A stretch of DNA of 64,000 nt, from positions 3,100,001 to 3,164,000 of the forward strand of contig NC_026743.1 of assembly GCF_000210295.1 (NCBI RefSeq). Direction: 5' to 3'. The first letter of the stretch is position 1, and each line of letters begins with the position of its first letter. The notes under the pieces are model-generated. The model was not told the DNA's origin and made no database searches. It worked only from the letters and a program-made list of their open reading frames with translations. Source of the stretch: Trypanosoma brucei gambiense DAL972. Taxonomy: Eukaryota > Euglenozoa > Kinetoplastea > Trypanosomatida > Trypanosomatidae. Position numbers and translations under genes: made by a program. Shown here one piece after another: positions 20,206 to 30,692 of this stretch.

Positions 20206-20659
20206 TCTTTTTTTTTACCTTGCTTGTCGCGAGGTTGATGTTGCTGCAGCCGCTCGCTTCCACTACCCGTATTCACGTACGGTTGCCTTCACTTTCACCT
20301 GGACTTTATTGCTACCCACAGGTTTCCAACGAACCAGAAAAATAAAACGACAAAAGAGGGGAAACCAGAGCGCATACATGAGGGATCAGCGAACAACAAT
20401 TGCAACAAGCATCTGAAGAGCAAAAGTTACCTACGCTCCATTTTGAAGTGGGTTCACAGAAAAAAAAAATGACTCTAAACGGGTTATTAGCGCTATAAAT
20501 ATAGTAATTTAGAGAGATTATGTGCACCCACACGACTTCTTCCTCCACCATTATCTTCCTTAATTACCGCTTATTTACTTATTCGCACCACTAGGATGAT
20601 CGTATTATCTTTTCTACTCGGTATGATTTTATTTCTGCGAGGCGGCGCTACCACACCCT
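20206..20659. other. Intergenic spacer, 0.45 kb
   Basis: Presumed 5' UTR of PWP2 and 3' UTR of GCN1, with A-runs at about 20211 (T on plus) and 20461-20469. No gene seen. Confidence 0.55.
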
Positions 20660-23600
20660 TCAGCACATGGTATCGGCTATCACTTCGTCGTCGAGATCCG
20701 CATCAAAGTGTCCAACTACACACCACTGTGTACTCATTTCCCGATGGAAGTCGGACATTGAAGGAATGGTTTGTGGAAACTGCGCCGACACAGCGTCATA
20801 GAAGTACTGCGATGTACTCATAAGAACCTCATCATTTGCGTCAACACGACGCAGTAATGGCGCATAAACTTCCATCTTCAGCTCGCTAGTTGGCACCAGA
20901 CCAGTTCCAACAAGCGCAGCAGTCGCGCGCAATATCCAAGTGACACTCAACTTGTCGCTGATTCCAAAACCTGCCGCAGAGCGAACAGTGAACATAGCTG
21001 CATTGACGAAGCTAGCATCCACACGTTCAACACGGCTGGCAATCACCGAGTACGAAAACGCAAAGCCACCGAGAGCGCTCGTACCCTTTGTGGACATCAT
21101 ATTCAGGGCTGTGTCCTTCAGGGTAGAAAATTGTTCATCTGTAATACTGGCAGACCTACAGAGGGCGGCAACGGCAATACCAGCTGCAACAGCCGTCGCC
21201 GGTGTCTCGGCACGTTCCCATATAGGTTTCACAATATCCATCAATTTTGTAATATGGCTCAGGGTTTTACTGAGATTGCTGTACCGCATGACTACGGAGA
21301 TAAAGCGGCACATAACACCACGCAGTAAAGGTGAGTCAACAGCCGCTTTCTTTGCCACGACAGTGCCAAGAATAAGGTCAGCGTACCTCTCCGAGCGCTG
21401 CAGCAATTGGATCACAACGCGGAGCGCCAACACTCGAGCCTCCCCGACGTCACAGAGCGCTGCATTGAACATGGCGAGTGCCATGGTTCCCTCCACCATC
21501 GCCTCCTTACCACTTGCAGGGTAGCCCATTAGTTGAAGACATAATCTCACCACTGCAAGAACAACACCCCCATCGTTGCGCACAAAAAGAACTTTCGAGC
21601 AGCGTCCAGCGACGGTGTTTGTCGACCCAGCACTTACACGGCGTGGAGCGTACGTTAAGAGATCCTGGATGCATTCCACAGCCTGAACCTTTTGCATGGA
21701 TGTACCGTAGTCAAGACCCCTGTTGTAGAAGGCCATAAGGGAGTCAAAGAGACGTGCTTGCCCGCCCTCACCGAGTACACTAAACTCGGGTTCCGTATCC
21801 GTGACCATGGCACGAGCGGTGACACCTAGAGTCTCTTGGAATACTCCCAGGTACTGTAGTAGATACCGTCCCACAGCGCGTTTGCTGGTGGTAAGATCTT
21901 GCTGCTCCTCCTCTTCCAGCGAGTCAACAATACGCCGTTCAATGGAGTTGAATAACTTTGGAATCATTGACACTGCAAGCGCCCTCATTTCATCGCTGTC
22001 ACTGCCCAACGACTCGATTGCGGCTCGAAACACCGCAGAGAGGCTTTCGACAGATTCCGTAGAAATACCTAAACCAAAGGCTTCCGCAGCAGCTAGGGCA
22101 CCGAGCTGCGTAGCTGGTGCCCGCAGCGCCTTCTGCCACTGCTCCTGTGGTATGTGCTCATACCCCTGACTGAGACCCGCAATGAACTTCTGATACGACT
22201 CGCTGGCACCATCCAGCCTCTGCACTAGAAAAGCTAGGAGTATTTTACCCGTGTCAGGAATGTACCGCCGCATCTGGTCATCCGCTTCCTCCACATCGAG
22301 AATAGTGTCCAAAAGTTCCAAGTTGTGCTGCACGTATTTGCTCTGTCGGTTGAGGTACCTGAATATAATCTCGAGTGCCACATTGGGTTTAACCTTTACC
22401 ACCTCTACGACACCCCGAACGGAGGTTTCGAGTTGGGCCTCTGTGGCACTTTCAATAAGACCAGGTCCAACGATCTTTGAAACCTTCGCGAAGAGTTCAC
22501 GGGCGCATTGCTGTACCCGAGGATCTTTCTCCTGCATACCTGGCAAAACACACCCCACAATCTGTCCCCCCATACCAATAAGACGTCGGCCGTCGACGTA
22601 TCCAACAACACAAGTGAGACAAGTAAGAGCACCAAGCTTACTTCTGCGGTCGTCTTCCTTGTAGCGGTCGCACAGAGTGTCAATGAATGGTTCAATCATC
22701 TCGCTGAGGCGCGACGTGAATTCGATGGTCTTACTCGCCATCTCCGCACAATCTGGATTTTCCGATGGGGCGTATATGATCAAAAGGTCGATCAAACCGC
22801 TGAAAATCTTTTTGACAGCTCCACATGGACTTGCCACACATGCCTGCCACGCGTTGTTAGACTCTGTTCGCACGTTAAGATTGTGTTCGTTACGGCCACA
22901 GAAAATGGCTGACAAAAGTCGCACAAATCCCTCAGTACCAAGGGCCTCTTCAAGAGCTCCTAGAACGGATATTCCGCGCTTCTCAACACTGCGAGCAGAT
23001 TCCACCTGTAGGATTTCCATGGCTCCCGTATCGTCGTCCGCTGCCGGCTCACCGTTGGTTTGTTCGTCTTCTTTTCCTCCCTTCTCACCATCCTCAGGAC
23101 CACGTTCCTTAACCGACTGAACACGCATTTTCTTTCGTATGTTCTGTACAATGTGAAGGAGTAACTTTGATGTTAGCAACAGGGAGCTGTGGCGCAACGT
23201 TGAGACCTCACTCAACACACCGTTCATCAACGGTTCAAGAACGAGAGCCAGATTTCGCGTGCCGTATAGGTTTATGATGCTTGAGCCTGCTGTCAATGCT
23301 ACGTCACGAACACGGTCTGAAAAGTGGGAAAGACCTTCCAGAACCCACGGAAATGCCATTGGCAGAAGTTGCTGAAAGGTTGTTGGGTTGAGGGTGGAGG
23401 GGGCGTACACTACAATGTGCAAGAAACCCTCCCTCACTGGTGGTCGTTCGTCAAGCATGCCTGTTTCAATAACTGCAAATGAGTCGTAGAGGACGGCGTC
23501 ACCACAGCTTTCTACAATCTCAACAAAAACTTGCGCAGCTCCCGCTTTCTCAACACTGCTACCGTGCGACTTGTGCAGGTTTGAAAAGCACCATGCCACG

Positions 23601-26600
23601 ATTTCATCAACAAGGGTACCGCCGATTGCAGCTGCGAGGGCGGCAATCGCTTTTGCGCTGGTGGTGCGAGTCTCTGTTTTGGGATCCTCTGCAGCCTCCT
23701 CCAACAGCGAGACGAGTTGTTGACAGTATGGCTTGAGCGACTGGGTGTCGTTTACGAGGTTTACCATTGATGCAACAATCTGCGCCGCTTTCGGCCGTGT
23801 GTGAGGCATCTGGTTACTGAGTCCGCGGGAGATAATAGGAATGATGAGAGCAAGTGAGGCCGGATCTACAGCGTTCACAAAGCGTGTGTAAAGCAGAGTA
23901 TCCAGCGCATTTTCGGTTTCAGTATTAGGTGAGCGAAGGGCGGCGAGAATGACTTCCACGTGCTCTCGGATTTCAGTATTAGATACGACACCAGCAACCC
24001 GCCTCAAGGCATTCATAGCTGCTGCCGACACGTTGTGGTTGACGTCGAACAAACAGGCATTAATATGCTTCGTAATCTCTGGAAGTGTTGCTGCTAACTG
24101 CTTAGGTGAACAAAACGCAACATAACCTATGAAGTTAAGTGGCGGTATGCGCATCTTTGCCTGATCCGCCGCGAGACCCTTCACCAGTCGAGGTATTAGT
24201 TGCCTCAAACCCACTGCGGTAAGAGAGCTAACCATCAACCGCGAGGCATCATCAGCGCATTCAGACACCTTTTGATCCTTGTCGGCAACGCCCTCCAGCA
24301 ACCCACTAGACATCGCAAGCGCATAGGGTTCAAATTTCGGGCCCATAACTTCGGACAATACTTCAAGCAAAACCATTACACCCGAACGCTCGGCCTGTTT
24401 TTCACGCATAGATGCCTGCATCGTTTCCAATATGTTGTAGCGGCGCAGCGAAGTGAGTCCAAGTCCATGCAAAACACCGGCAACACCGTATGCATGTGCC
24501 TTTTTCTTGATGTATGAACCAGAGTGAAGAACCTGCTTCAGACACTTTTGAACAAACTCATCCAACTGTGGCAGCGAACACGCATCCTTGTTCTTTGTTA
24601 CTTCAACCATCGAGTCACACACCGTGCGGTGAACCATTGCGGAGGTCGAATTATTGAGCGTGCTCCCTTGTTGCACAATTATAGACTCCAACAAAGAGTT
24701 TTCCTTCAGACGGCAGCCAATAATCGTTAACCACACGGTCGAAATGGCGAGGTAGAGCTCTTTATGAACTGGAGTTATATCCTTTGGTGGCTTACTTAAA
24801 CGTACCTGCAGAGTTTGTGACATCGCTTTAAGGACAACCAATGAGCAGTCGTGTAATACGACGCGCCCACAGGAAAGCACCACGAGCATAAAGGGTTCCG
24901 TATTTGGTGACTCAACGATAGTGCATAAATAAAGAAGAACGTCTTGGAAAGCATCGCCTTTCAATGACGAAGAAAGTACCTCAATAGCCACAACCGACCC
25001 TAACCCCCCAATTTTGCAAATGTCCTTGAGCCATGAACGTTGCTGAACATCCGTTGTATTGGGTAATAGAAAGAGCTCGCGCATTGATGCGCTTATGCGA
25101 GTTGCGTGGTGTTTTTGTTGCTGACCGTAGGCTTGCAAAAAATAAGTGAGATCATTCCAGTCTGTCGGGCAAAGAGTAAAAGGGTGGCTTGAGTTTTGGG
25201 TGATACCCCGCATTGACCTTACAACATCCGTAGAGGAGTCATGAAGAAACACCGCAGCTAGGGTTAAGGCACGACGGCAAGTCGAAAAGTGTGAAAACCT
25301 ATGATATGCTGCCGCGGTTACTTCTTTCACTGTGTCTACCTGGTTGAAGAACCCCAGCTCCAGAGCAACAAGATGAGAAGTGGGAATCATTGCCATCAAA
25401 AGGTTGATCCCCTGTTGCACACTCTTAAACAGCGAAGGAAACCTCTGCAATATCGTGTACAGCAACTGTAGCGTCTCCGTCGGCTGCGGTAAGTTTGCCT
25501 GACCAATGTTCTGAATCAACACACCCATGATTTGGTGTTGAGTTGCGAGGGGAATTGTTGTGCGAACAGCTTGGCTTCCACGACCGGCTTTGAATGCTAC
25601 ATGTGAGAACGGGAGCAGCACCACGAACAGCGGGGGAGGGAGCATTTTTGTCATTGACTGACGCAAATACGTCGCCATAGTAGAAACACGAGAAACATCG
25701 TCTACAGAGAGTGAGGCTTTTCCCTCTAACTCAGCAACCGTTCTGGACATGCCCTCAGCTATGTGTGCAAACGCTGTTCGTGAAAGGAGTCCAGCAATAG
25801 CATCAACAAGCAACCGCTCCAGTACTTCTGGCACATCGTTTCCACTCAATGTTTCCTGTAAATAGGGAAAAAGTACCGCCACGCACTCGAGGGGGAAGTC
25901 GCCTGACGTGCCTAGAGTACGAACAGTCACAAGGGCAGTTTTCCGCTGTAACAGAACATCCTCTATAACCCTGCTGTGCTTTTGGATCTCTTTGCGGAGC
26001 TCCTCCCGACCCTTCTCAAGTGCGGCGGCATCCCTTCTTTTCATATCCTCAAAGTCATCCTCGGCCATGCCTTTGGGTGGTTTGGAGGGATAAGTTTTTA
26101 ACAACTGCCGCTCTCGCAACGTCTTTTCCTCGTATTGCAACATTGCCGCCGGCGACGCAGCGGCTATCGCCCGGTCTCGCATATCCAAGGCAAGCATATA
26201 CTCCACTGACTCTTTGACTGCATCAAGGAGCTTGTTAAAAATTATTTGTGACGAAGCAAACCCGGTCCTAGTTCCTAGGAGTAACACCAAACCGCGACTC
26301 GCCGCCGTGCGTAAGTGGACAGATTCACTGAAGTACCCACAGAGCCCATCAACAAGTGCATCGTGGTGCAAAACCAGGAGATGTCTGTGTTCTCCGCTGA
26401 AGAGCGAATCAAATAGCCGCCGCCGGACAACCTTGGAGCTTGTCCGCATGCGTCCCAAGAGCGAGTCGTTGTCACAGAAATAGTAAGGGTCTTCACCCTG
26501 AATATGATCATGGCCACAACAAATCACAAGTTCCCGAAGCGCGGTAGGAACTGCCATCTTGGCAGTGTGTTTTAGTAACGCCGAGGCGACGGGTAGTAGC

Positions 26601-28480
26601 GCACCGCAGGCAGAATTCGACAATATGTTTGTTTTTTCTTTCTCCTCCAGCCCGAATACAACATGGGTAACACTGTCCCATAACGCAATAGCGGCACTTG
26701 CATCACTTGCAAGATCCTCTACAGAGTCTGAGAGGCGTCGGCGCAGTAACCCACTTCTGTGCGTAAGAAGAAGAGCCATTGGAGAAAAAACAAATACGTT
26801 TGCGAGCGCAACCGCCGTCTCCGCGAGGGCATCCAACTCGTCTCTACTCTCCCCAATCCGTGAAACCACATCAGCCCGGCACAAGACTGTGCAAAGTTTA
26901 GGGGAAACTTTTGCTTTACTTTCTACAAGAGACCGGAGCGCTATGAAGGCAGCTGGCCTATAGGCATCCACTTCCTCACAACTATCAAAGAGAAGTTCAT
27001 TCAACCCCTCGATAACATCGCTCGGTGCCCGCTTGGGGGAAATATACAGTGCCATGGCCCATCTCACCTCCTCATTACCTTTGGCACTTTTGAGCGCGGC
27101 CCGCATTTCGTCCACGACACGGTTCTCCACACCACTGACCTGAAGCAGCCTCCAGGCTGCTTTAACAGCATCTGCAGAATGACTCACCAAATCTCTCTCT
27201 ATAATCTTTACAATGTCTTCCTGACGGACCCTTAAGCGAGACGTTTCGGATGATGCACGCAAAACAGCACTGGTAAGGATCATGATCGATGCCTTTTCCG
27301 TTGAAGCGCAGCATTTTTGCATAACGGCAGCGGCGGCCCGAACAAACAAGGGTAACAATTCTTCCTCCATCCCTATTCCAAGAAAAATCAAACAGTAGAG
27401 TGTTTCCCATTCCTGTGCGACCTCGGGGGTAAGTATCTTCCCTTTGTTCACAAACGGCATGAGCAACTGGAAGAAGCTGTCTTCACCATGGGTCATGAAA
27501 TAGCCTCTCTTGTCACTCACAGGAAGCGCCAGGATGACAGTAAGGTAATCGCGGGTGCTGTTTAACGAACAATTAGTGAGTCCCATGTTGTAAAGACATA
27601 GCTGTATCACCTCTTCCGCTTTATCGACCAGCAACGATCCGGGAACAGGCTTCTTTCCAAGAAGGTGAAGCATCAGCATCGGTGAGCTCTTCACTGTCTG
27701 CTGCACTGTTTCCTTCGAAATAGGGTATGACCACGAGGGAAACACGGATAGCGTCAATGCTTGCGGTGGTGGAAGTTTCTCAATGAGGGCACCCCATTTC
27801 TCGCGCAAGTGGTTGCAACTCTTTTCCAGAATCCGCCGAAGCCGCCGCATGGGACCACACAACAATACGTTTTCATTGCCAACGGGTATGTTGAGGGACA
27901 AACTTGAAAAAGAGTGTTTCCTACACGCTGCATGAAGCTTGGCGTAGTGCAGAACCACCGTAGCAAATATGTTCAAGAATAGTGTTTGCTCTTCTCCCGC
28001 TTGGGGTACGGCATCTCCCTTAAATAACGGCGGCGCCGCCACTTTGAGAATTTCCTCCGCACAGCGCAGTGCAGTGCGGGAGTAACCCATAGGTAAGGTC
28101 GCTGTTTGGTGAAGAATGCTTGTCCACTCTTCACGCGTCAGCGGTGTGTCCCTCACGACGAGAGGGAGAAGTTGTCGTTGCAGCTGCCGCTGGTACCTGA
28201 TAGGAAAGCTTGGTATTTTTGCTGCACCCAACACACATTGAATAACAGACACTGCGGGCAGGCGCTGAAGCGGTCGCGCGGCCAATGCGTTAATGTTCTC
28301 AGGTACTTCGGTTGTACGTAGCCCCGCCTCCTGTTGTTCTTGAACCCCCTTCACATATTGGTTAAGCAGGGCCACCTCACGCTCAGTGAGGGGATGTGAG
28401 TAATTGAAAAGTACCTTGACAGCACGCGGGATGAGCGGAGACCCTCGCTGAAATGCTGCAACAACACCGCGAATATCCAT
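20660..28480 (-). CDS. GCN1: GCN1, ribosome-bound HEAT-repeat activator of eIF2-alpha kinase signalling, 2606 aa
   Basis: GCN1 binds translating or collided ribosomes and, in other eukaryotes, activates the eIF2-alpha kinase GCN2. The protein is HEAT repeats from end to end, and its 2606 residues match the 2670-residue family length. The most conserved block, the eEF3-like region, is clear at about residues 1320-1640: KKKAHAYGVAGVLHGLGL, then AFCSPKQLAATLP, SLALIIPIISRGL and TSAKAIAALAAAIGG, each with a direct counterpart in yeast GCN1. Downstream HEAT repeats (VRDVALTAGSSIINLYG, LRHSSLLLTSKLLLHI) also match. An acidic, lysine-rich linker (near residues 1790-1830) looks lineage-specific. The C-terminal third, which binds GCN2 in yeast, is present. 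ATG at 28480; a clean acceptor lies 261 nt upstream. Confidence 0.93.
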   Translation of the reverse strand: MDIRGVVAAFQRGSPLIPRAVKVLFNYSHPLTEREVALLNQYVKGVQEQQEAGLRTTEVPENINALAARPLQRLPAVSVIQCVLGAAKIPSFPIRYQRQLQRQLLPLVVRDTPLTREEWTSILHQTATLPMGYSRTALRCAEEILKVAAPPLFKGDAVPQAGEEQTLFLNIFATVVLHYAKLHAACRKHSFSSLSLNIPVGNENVLLCGPMRRLRRILEKSCNHLREKWGALIEKLPPPQALTLSVFPSWSYPISKETVQQTVKSSPMLMLHLLGKKPVPGSLLVDKAEEVIQLCLYNMGLTNCSLNSTRDYLTVILALPVSDKRGYFMTHGEDSFFQLLMPFVNKGKILTPEVAQEWETLYCLIFLGIGMEEELLPLFVRAAAAVMQKCCASTEKASIMILTSAVLRASSETSRLRVRQEDIVKIIERDLVSHSADAVKAAWRLLQVSGVENRVVDEMRAALKSAKGNEEVRWAMALYISPKRAPSDVIEGLNELLFDSCEEVDAYRPAAFIALRSLVESKAKVSPKLCTVLCRADVVSRIGESRDELDALAETAVALANVFVFSPMALLLTHRSGLLRRRLSDSVEDLASDASAAIALWDSVTHVVFGLEEKEKTNILSNSACGALLPVASALLKHTAKMAVPTALRELVICCGHDHIQGEDPYYFCDNDSLLGRMRTSSKVVRRRLFDSLFSGEHRHLLVLHHDALVDGLCGYFSESVHLRTAASRGLVLLLGTRTGFASSQIIFNKLLDAVKESVEYMLALDMRDRAIAAASPAAMLQYEEKTLRERQLLKTYPSKPPKGMAEDDFEDMKRRDAAALEKGREELRKEIQKHSRVIEDVLLQRKTALVTVRTLGTSGDFPLECVAVLFPYLQETLSGNDVPEVLERLLVDAIAGLLSRTAFAHIAEGMSRTVAELEGKASLSVDDVSRVSTMATYLRQSMTKMLPPPLFVVLLPFSHVAFKAGRGSQAVRTTIPLATQHQIMGVLIQNIGQANLPQPTETLQLLYTILQRFPSLFKSVQQGINLLMAMIPTSHLVALELGFFNQVDTVKEVTAAAYHRFSHFSTCRRALTLAAVFLHDSSTDVVRSMRGITQNSSHPFTLCPTDWNDLTYFLQAYGQQQKHHATRISASMRELFLLPNTTDVQQRSWLKDICKIGGLGSVVAIEVLSSSLKGDAFQDVLLYLCTIVESPNTEPFMLVVLSCGRVVLHDCSLVVLKAMSQTLQVRLSKPPKDITPVHKELYLAISTVWLTIIGCRLKENSLLESIIVQQGSTLNNSTSAMVHRTVCDSMVEVTKNKDACSLPQLDEFVQKCLKQVLHSGSYIKKKAHAYGVAGVLHGLGLTSLRRYNILETMQASMREKQAERSGVMVLLEVLSEVMGPKFEPYALAMSSGLLEGVADKDQKVSECADDASRLMVSSLTAVGLRQLIPRLVKGLAADQAKMRIPPLNFIGYVAFCSPKQLAATLPEITKHINACLFDVNHNVSAAAMNALRRVAGVVSNTEIREHVEVILAALRSPNTETENALDTLLYTRFVNAVDPASLALIIPIISRGLSNQMPHTRPKAAQIVASMVNLVNDTQSLKPYCQQLVSLLEEAAEDPKTETRTTSAKAIAALAAAIGGTLVDEIVAWCFSNLHKSHGSSVEKAGAAQVFVEIVESCGDAVLYDSFAVIETGMLDERPPVREGFLHIVVYAPSTLNPTTFQQLLPMAFPWVLEGLSHFSDRVRDVALTAGSSIINLYGTRNLALVLEPLMNGVLSEVSTLRHSSLLLTSKLLLHIVQNIRKKMRVQSVKERGPEDGEKGGKEDEQTNGEPAADDDTGAMEILQVESARSVEKRGISVLGALEEALGTEGFVRLLSAIFCGRNEHNLNVRTESNNAWQACVASPCGAVKKIFSGLIDLLIIYAPSENPDCAEMASKTIEFTSRLSEMIEPFIDTLCDRYKEDDRRSKLGALTCLTCVVGYVDGRRLIGMGGQIVGCVLPGMQEKDPRVQQCARELFAKVSKIVGPGLIESATEAQLETSVRGVVEVVKVKPNVALEIIFRYLNRQSKYVQHNLELLDTILDVEEADDQMRRYIPDTGKILLAFLVQRLDGASESYQKFIAGLSQGYEHIPQEQWQKALRAPATQLGALAAAEAFGLGISTESVESLSAVFRAAIESLGSDSDEMRALAVSMIPKLFNSIERRIVDSLEEEEQQDLTTSKRAVGRYLLQYLGVFQETLGVTARAMVTDTEPEFSVLGEGGQARLFDSLMAFYNRGLDYGTSMQKVQAVECIQDLLTYAPRRVSAGSTNTVAGRCSKVLFVRNDGGVVLAVVRLCLQLMGYPASGKEAMVEGTMALAMFNAALCDVGEARVLALRVVIQLLQRSERYADLILGTVVAKKAAVDSPLLRGVMCRFISVVMRYSNLSKTLSHITKLMDIVKPIWERAETPATAVAAGIAVAALCRSASITDEQFSTLKDTALNMMSTKGTSALGGFAFSYSVIASRVERVDASFVNAAMFTVRSAAGFGISDKLSVTWILRATAALVGTGLVPTSELKMEVYAPLLRRVDANDEVLMSTSQYFYDAVSAQFPQTIPSMSDFHREMSTQWCVVGHFDADLDDEVIADTMC

Positions 28481-29123
28481 GTTGATTGCGCCTGTGCCCC
28501 TGTTAATGGTCGCACCTGGTTTTATATTTAACGATACTATTATTTTTTTTTTTTCCTCCCCCGTTTATTTTTATTTGTTGCTTGTCTGCTACTTTCCCCT
28601 CTCTGATATGTAAGCACATTCCGGTAAACCGAAAAAAGCGGGGGCAAACGAGCACTTGGTAGCGTGAACTCAAACAGTTTCACCGTCGCAAATCCTTCAA
28701 AGTAAGGTTAACAACAATGAAAGAGGGAATTTGCACAACACCTGCAGGAAAGAAAAGAAGCTCCATGTCGATGAGGTTTCTAGTGCCCGCTGCAGTTAGG
28801 CCGTCGAGAGGGATATCTCGGGAACCGAGCTTAAACATGCAGTGCGAGGTTTCAGACGCCGTCCCACAATTCCATCACCCTCTTCCTCATTCGAATTGAG
28901 AGAGGATGCACGGTATGATGTTGTGGGAAGAGAGTACACGCAGAATTCAAAAAGGTAGCGCAGAAGCCATCATTCGACCACTTGGGGAATGCAAAACATA
29001 CGCCCTTCTTCCCTGGTCATCATTCCGCGCTTCCACGTCGTTGTTTTAGTATGTGGCGGAAAAAAAACAATTTTTAAATCTAAGTTTTACGTCATACAGT
29101 AAGGCCTCCACCAGCGCGAGCGG
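28481..29123. other. Intergenic spacer, 0.64 kb
   Basis: Contains the probable 5' UTR of GCN1, with a 12-base T run on the plus strand at about 28542, and the presumed 3' UTR of the phosphotransferase gene. No gene seen. Confidence 0.6.
28742..28763 (-). promoter_or_regulatory. Predicted spliced-leader acceptor for GCN1
   Basis: Coding-strand sequence CTTCTTTTCTTTCCTGCAG: an unbroken pyrimidine tract ending in CAG, with AG at 28743-28742. It would give a 5' UTR of about 261 nt. Prediction only. Confidence 0.45.
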
Positions 29124-30362
29124 TCACTCCACTTTCCTTACGGAGCCCTCAAGATTTCGCACATTCCACCATATTTGCCCAACGTGGCATACAACAGCTA
29201 GCACCGCTGCAGTTGGCGGGCAGCTAACGAATATCAGACAGACCAAAATAACACCTGCAAGTGGCAGCGGATCGGTTTGCGGCAGTTTTGCGCAATGTGC
29301 GTAAATGGGAATGTGAACAATGGAACTACACGTGCATGCCATGGTAATGATCCACAAAGCAACGTACGAGAAGGGCCCCAAGGTATAGGTCCCATACCCA
29401 CCCTTTTCTATGTGGACAGCGTGGCACGGTATGATGGCAAGTAGCAGAGCCAAGTTGAGAACCAACATGATCGTTGGAAGACGAAGAAACATGCTTTTGC
29501 TTTTCGCACCAATATTCACGAGGACAAAGCACTGCGAGATCCAACATACGACAAGCCCTGCGTCGATACACCGTAGAGGAATCAGTTGCCGTGCCCACGA
29601 CTCAGGGAGTACCGCATTCAGGAGGGCAGGTGAGAATGTTGCTTTTCCAACATTAGGGAACATAAGTGATATCCAACTCGTAAGAAAGAAAAACAACATT
29701 GCCTCGTCAACAGACACAAACCGATTGCCCCATATGAAGATATTTTTCTCATAGTGGAGCGTGTGCGAAAGAATCGTGGGCAGGGCCACAAGGGCAGTCG
29801 TGACTGCAACATTGGAGAACGAGAATCCAAGTACAGACATTGAAACGCAGGTCGACATCAACGAAGTAACACAATCTAACCCGTGGTCTAGATATTCACC
29901 AATGTTGCTGGTTTTCTTCAAGCGACGAGCAAGGCAGCCGTCAGTATTATCAGCAACACAGTAAATAAGGTTGAGAAACCCACAGAGTAGCAGCATGGAT
30001 GTGGGTGTAAACACAGAGTTAAAGTATGGCTGCAGCATTGATGGGTAAAGCGGTGAAGGACCCGGGGCATCCATCCACTTAGGGCTTTTGATCAGGAAAT
30101 ACGAGCCGGGAACAAACGTCGCGAACGGGGGTTCAAAAAATGTGTTCAGTGGCATAGCTGTAAGCAGTAACAATGATGAAACGACTGTTGCAAAAATACC
30201 GGTTAGCGTCACTTTGTTTGGGGTCCATGTTGTTGGGTAAAGCGATGCCGCATATTTGTATACCGGACTCAATACATACTCGAAGAGGTACGACAGTTGT
30301 GGCACCACCGGCGACGACAGGTCCTCGCACCGCGTAGAAGTGAGTAAGTCTACTACTCCCAT
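29124..30362 (-). CDS. CDP-alcohol phosphotransferase (ethanolamine or choline/ethanolamine phosphotransferase), 412 aa
   Basis: Last step of the Kennedy pathway: transfers phosphoethanolamine (or phosphocholine) from its CDP form to a diradylglycerol at the ER membrane. The full family signature DG-x2-AR-x8-G-x3-D-x3-D is present at residues 141-163 (DGCLARRLKK, then G155, D159, D163), with both catalytic-metal aspartates. About eight hydrophobic segments follow the usual pattern, and TPNKVTLTG at about residues 47-55 is the usual pre-motif. The first ATG is at 30362; a longer frame from a TTG at 30404 would add 14 hydrophilic residues and is less likely. T. brucei has two such enzymes, one ethanolamine-selective and one dual; the position next to EF-Tu and ORC4 makes me favour the ethanolamine enzyme, but sequence alone does not decide. 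Confidence 0.9.
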   Translation of the reverse strand: MGVVDLLTSTRCEDLSSPVVPQLSYLFEYVLSPVYKYAASLYPTTWTPNKVTLTGIFATVVSSLLLLTAMPLNTFFEPPFATFVPGSYFLIKSPKWMDAPGPSPLYPSMLQPYFNSVFTPTSMLLLCGFLNLIYCVADNTDGCLARRLKKTSNIGEYLDHGLDCVTSLMSTCVSMSVLGFSFSNVAVTTALVALPTILSHTLHYEKNIFIWGNRFVSVDEAMLFFFLTSWISLMFPNVGKATFSPALLNAVLPESWARQLIPLRCIDAGLVVCWISQCFVLVNIGAKSKSMFLRLPTIMLVLNLALLLAIIPCHAVHIEKGGYGTYTLGPFSYVALWIITMACTCSSIVHIPIYAHCAKLPQTDPLPLAGVILVCLIFVSCPPTAAVLAVVCHVGQIWWNVRNLEGSVRKVE

Positions 30363-30692
30363 ATATTCTCCCCTCCTTCCGCTACGTTTAGTGTTTCCCT
30401 CCAATTTAACGCGAGAGGAGTCGTGATACTAGGTGCCTGGTAAAATACAAGAAGCAGATCCTTTGTGCACGTACTTACGTAATAAAAATATGAAGAAAAA
30501 ATAAATAGAAATACGCTATCAAATATAATTGATGCCTGCTGTCCTTCCTTCTCTCCCTTCTCTTTCACGCTCACCCTCTAGGGTTCCCACAAAAGGAAGA
30601 GTGATCAAATGGAAGGGGAAAAACACATCTACGTAACGTTTATTGCGATAAAGCATGTAACCATACACTTACAGAATTAACTCCCATCGCGA
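30363..30692. other. Intergenic spacer, 0.33 kb
   Basis: A purine-rich plus-strand run at about 30489-30508 is a candidate acceptor tract for the phosphotransferase gene. No gene seen. Confidence 0.55.

Noticed and set aside
21801..23120. Several 120-190-codon plus-strand frames inside GCN1
   Set aside because: Antisense shadows of a well-conserved coding region; Ser/Arg/Thr-rich as expected for the complement of codons used here.
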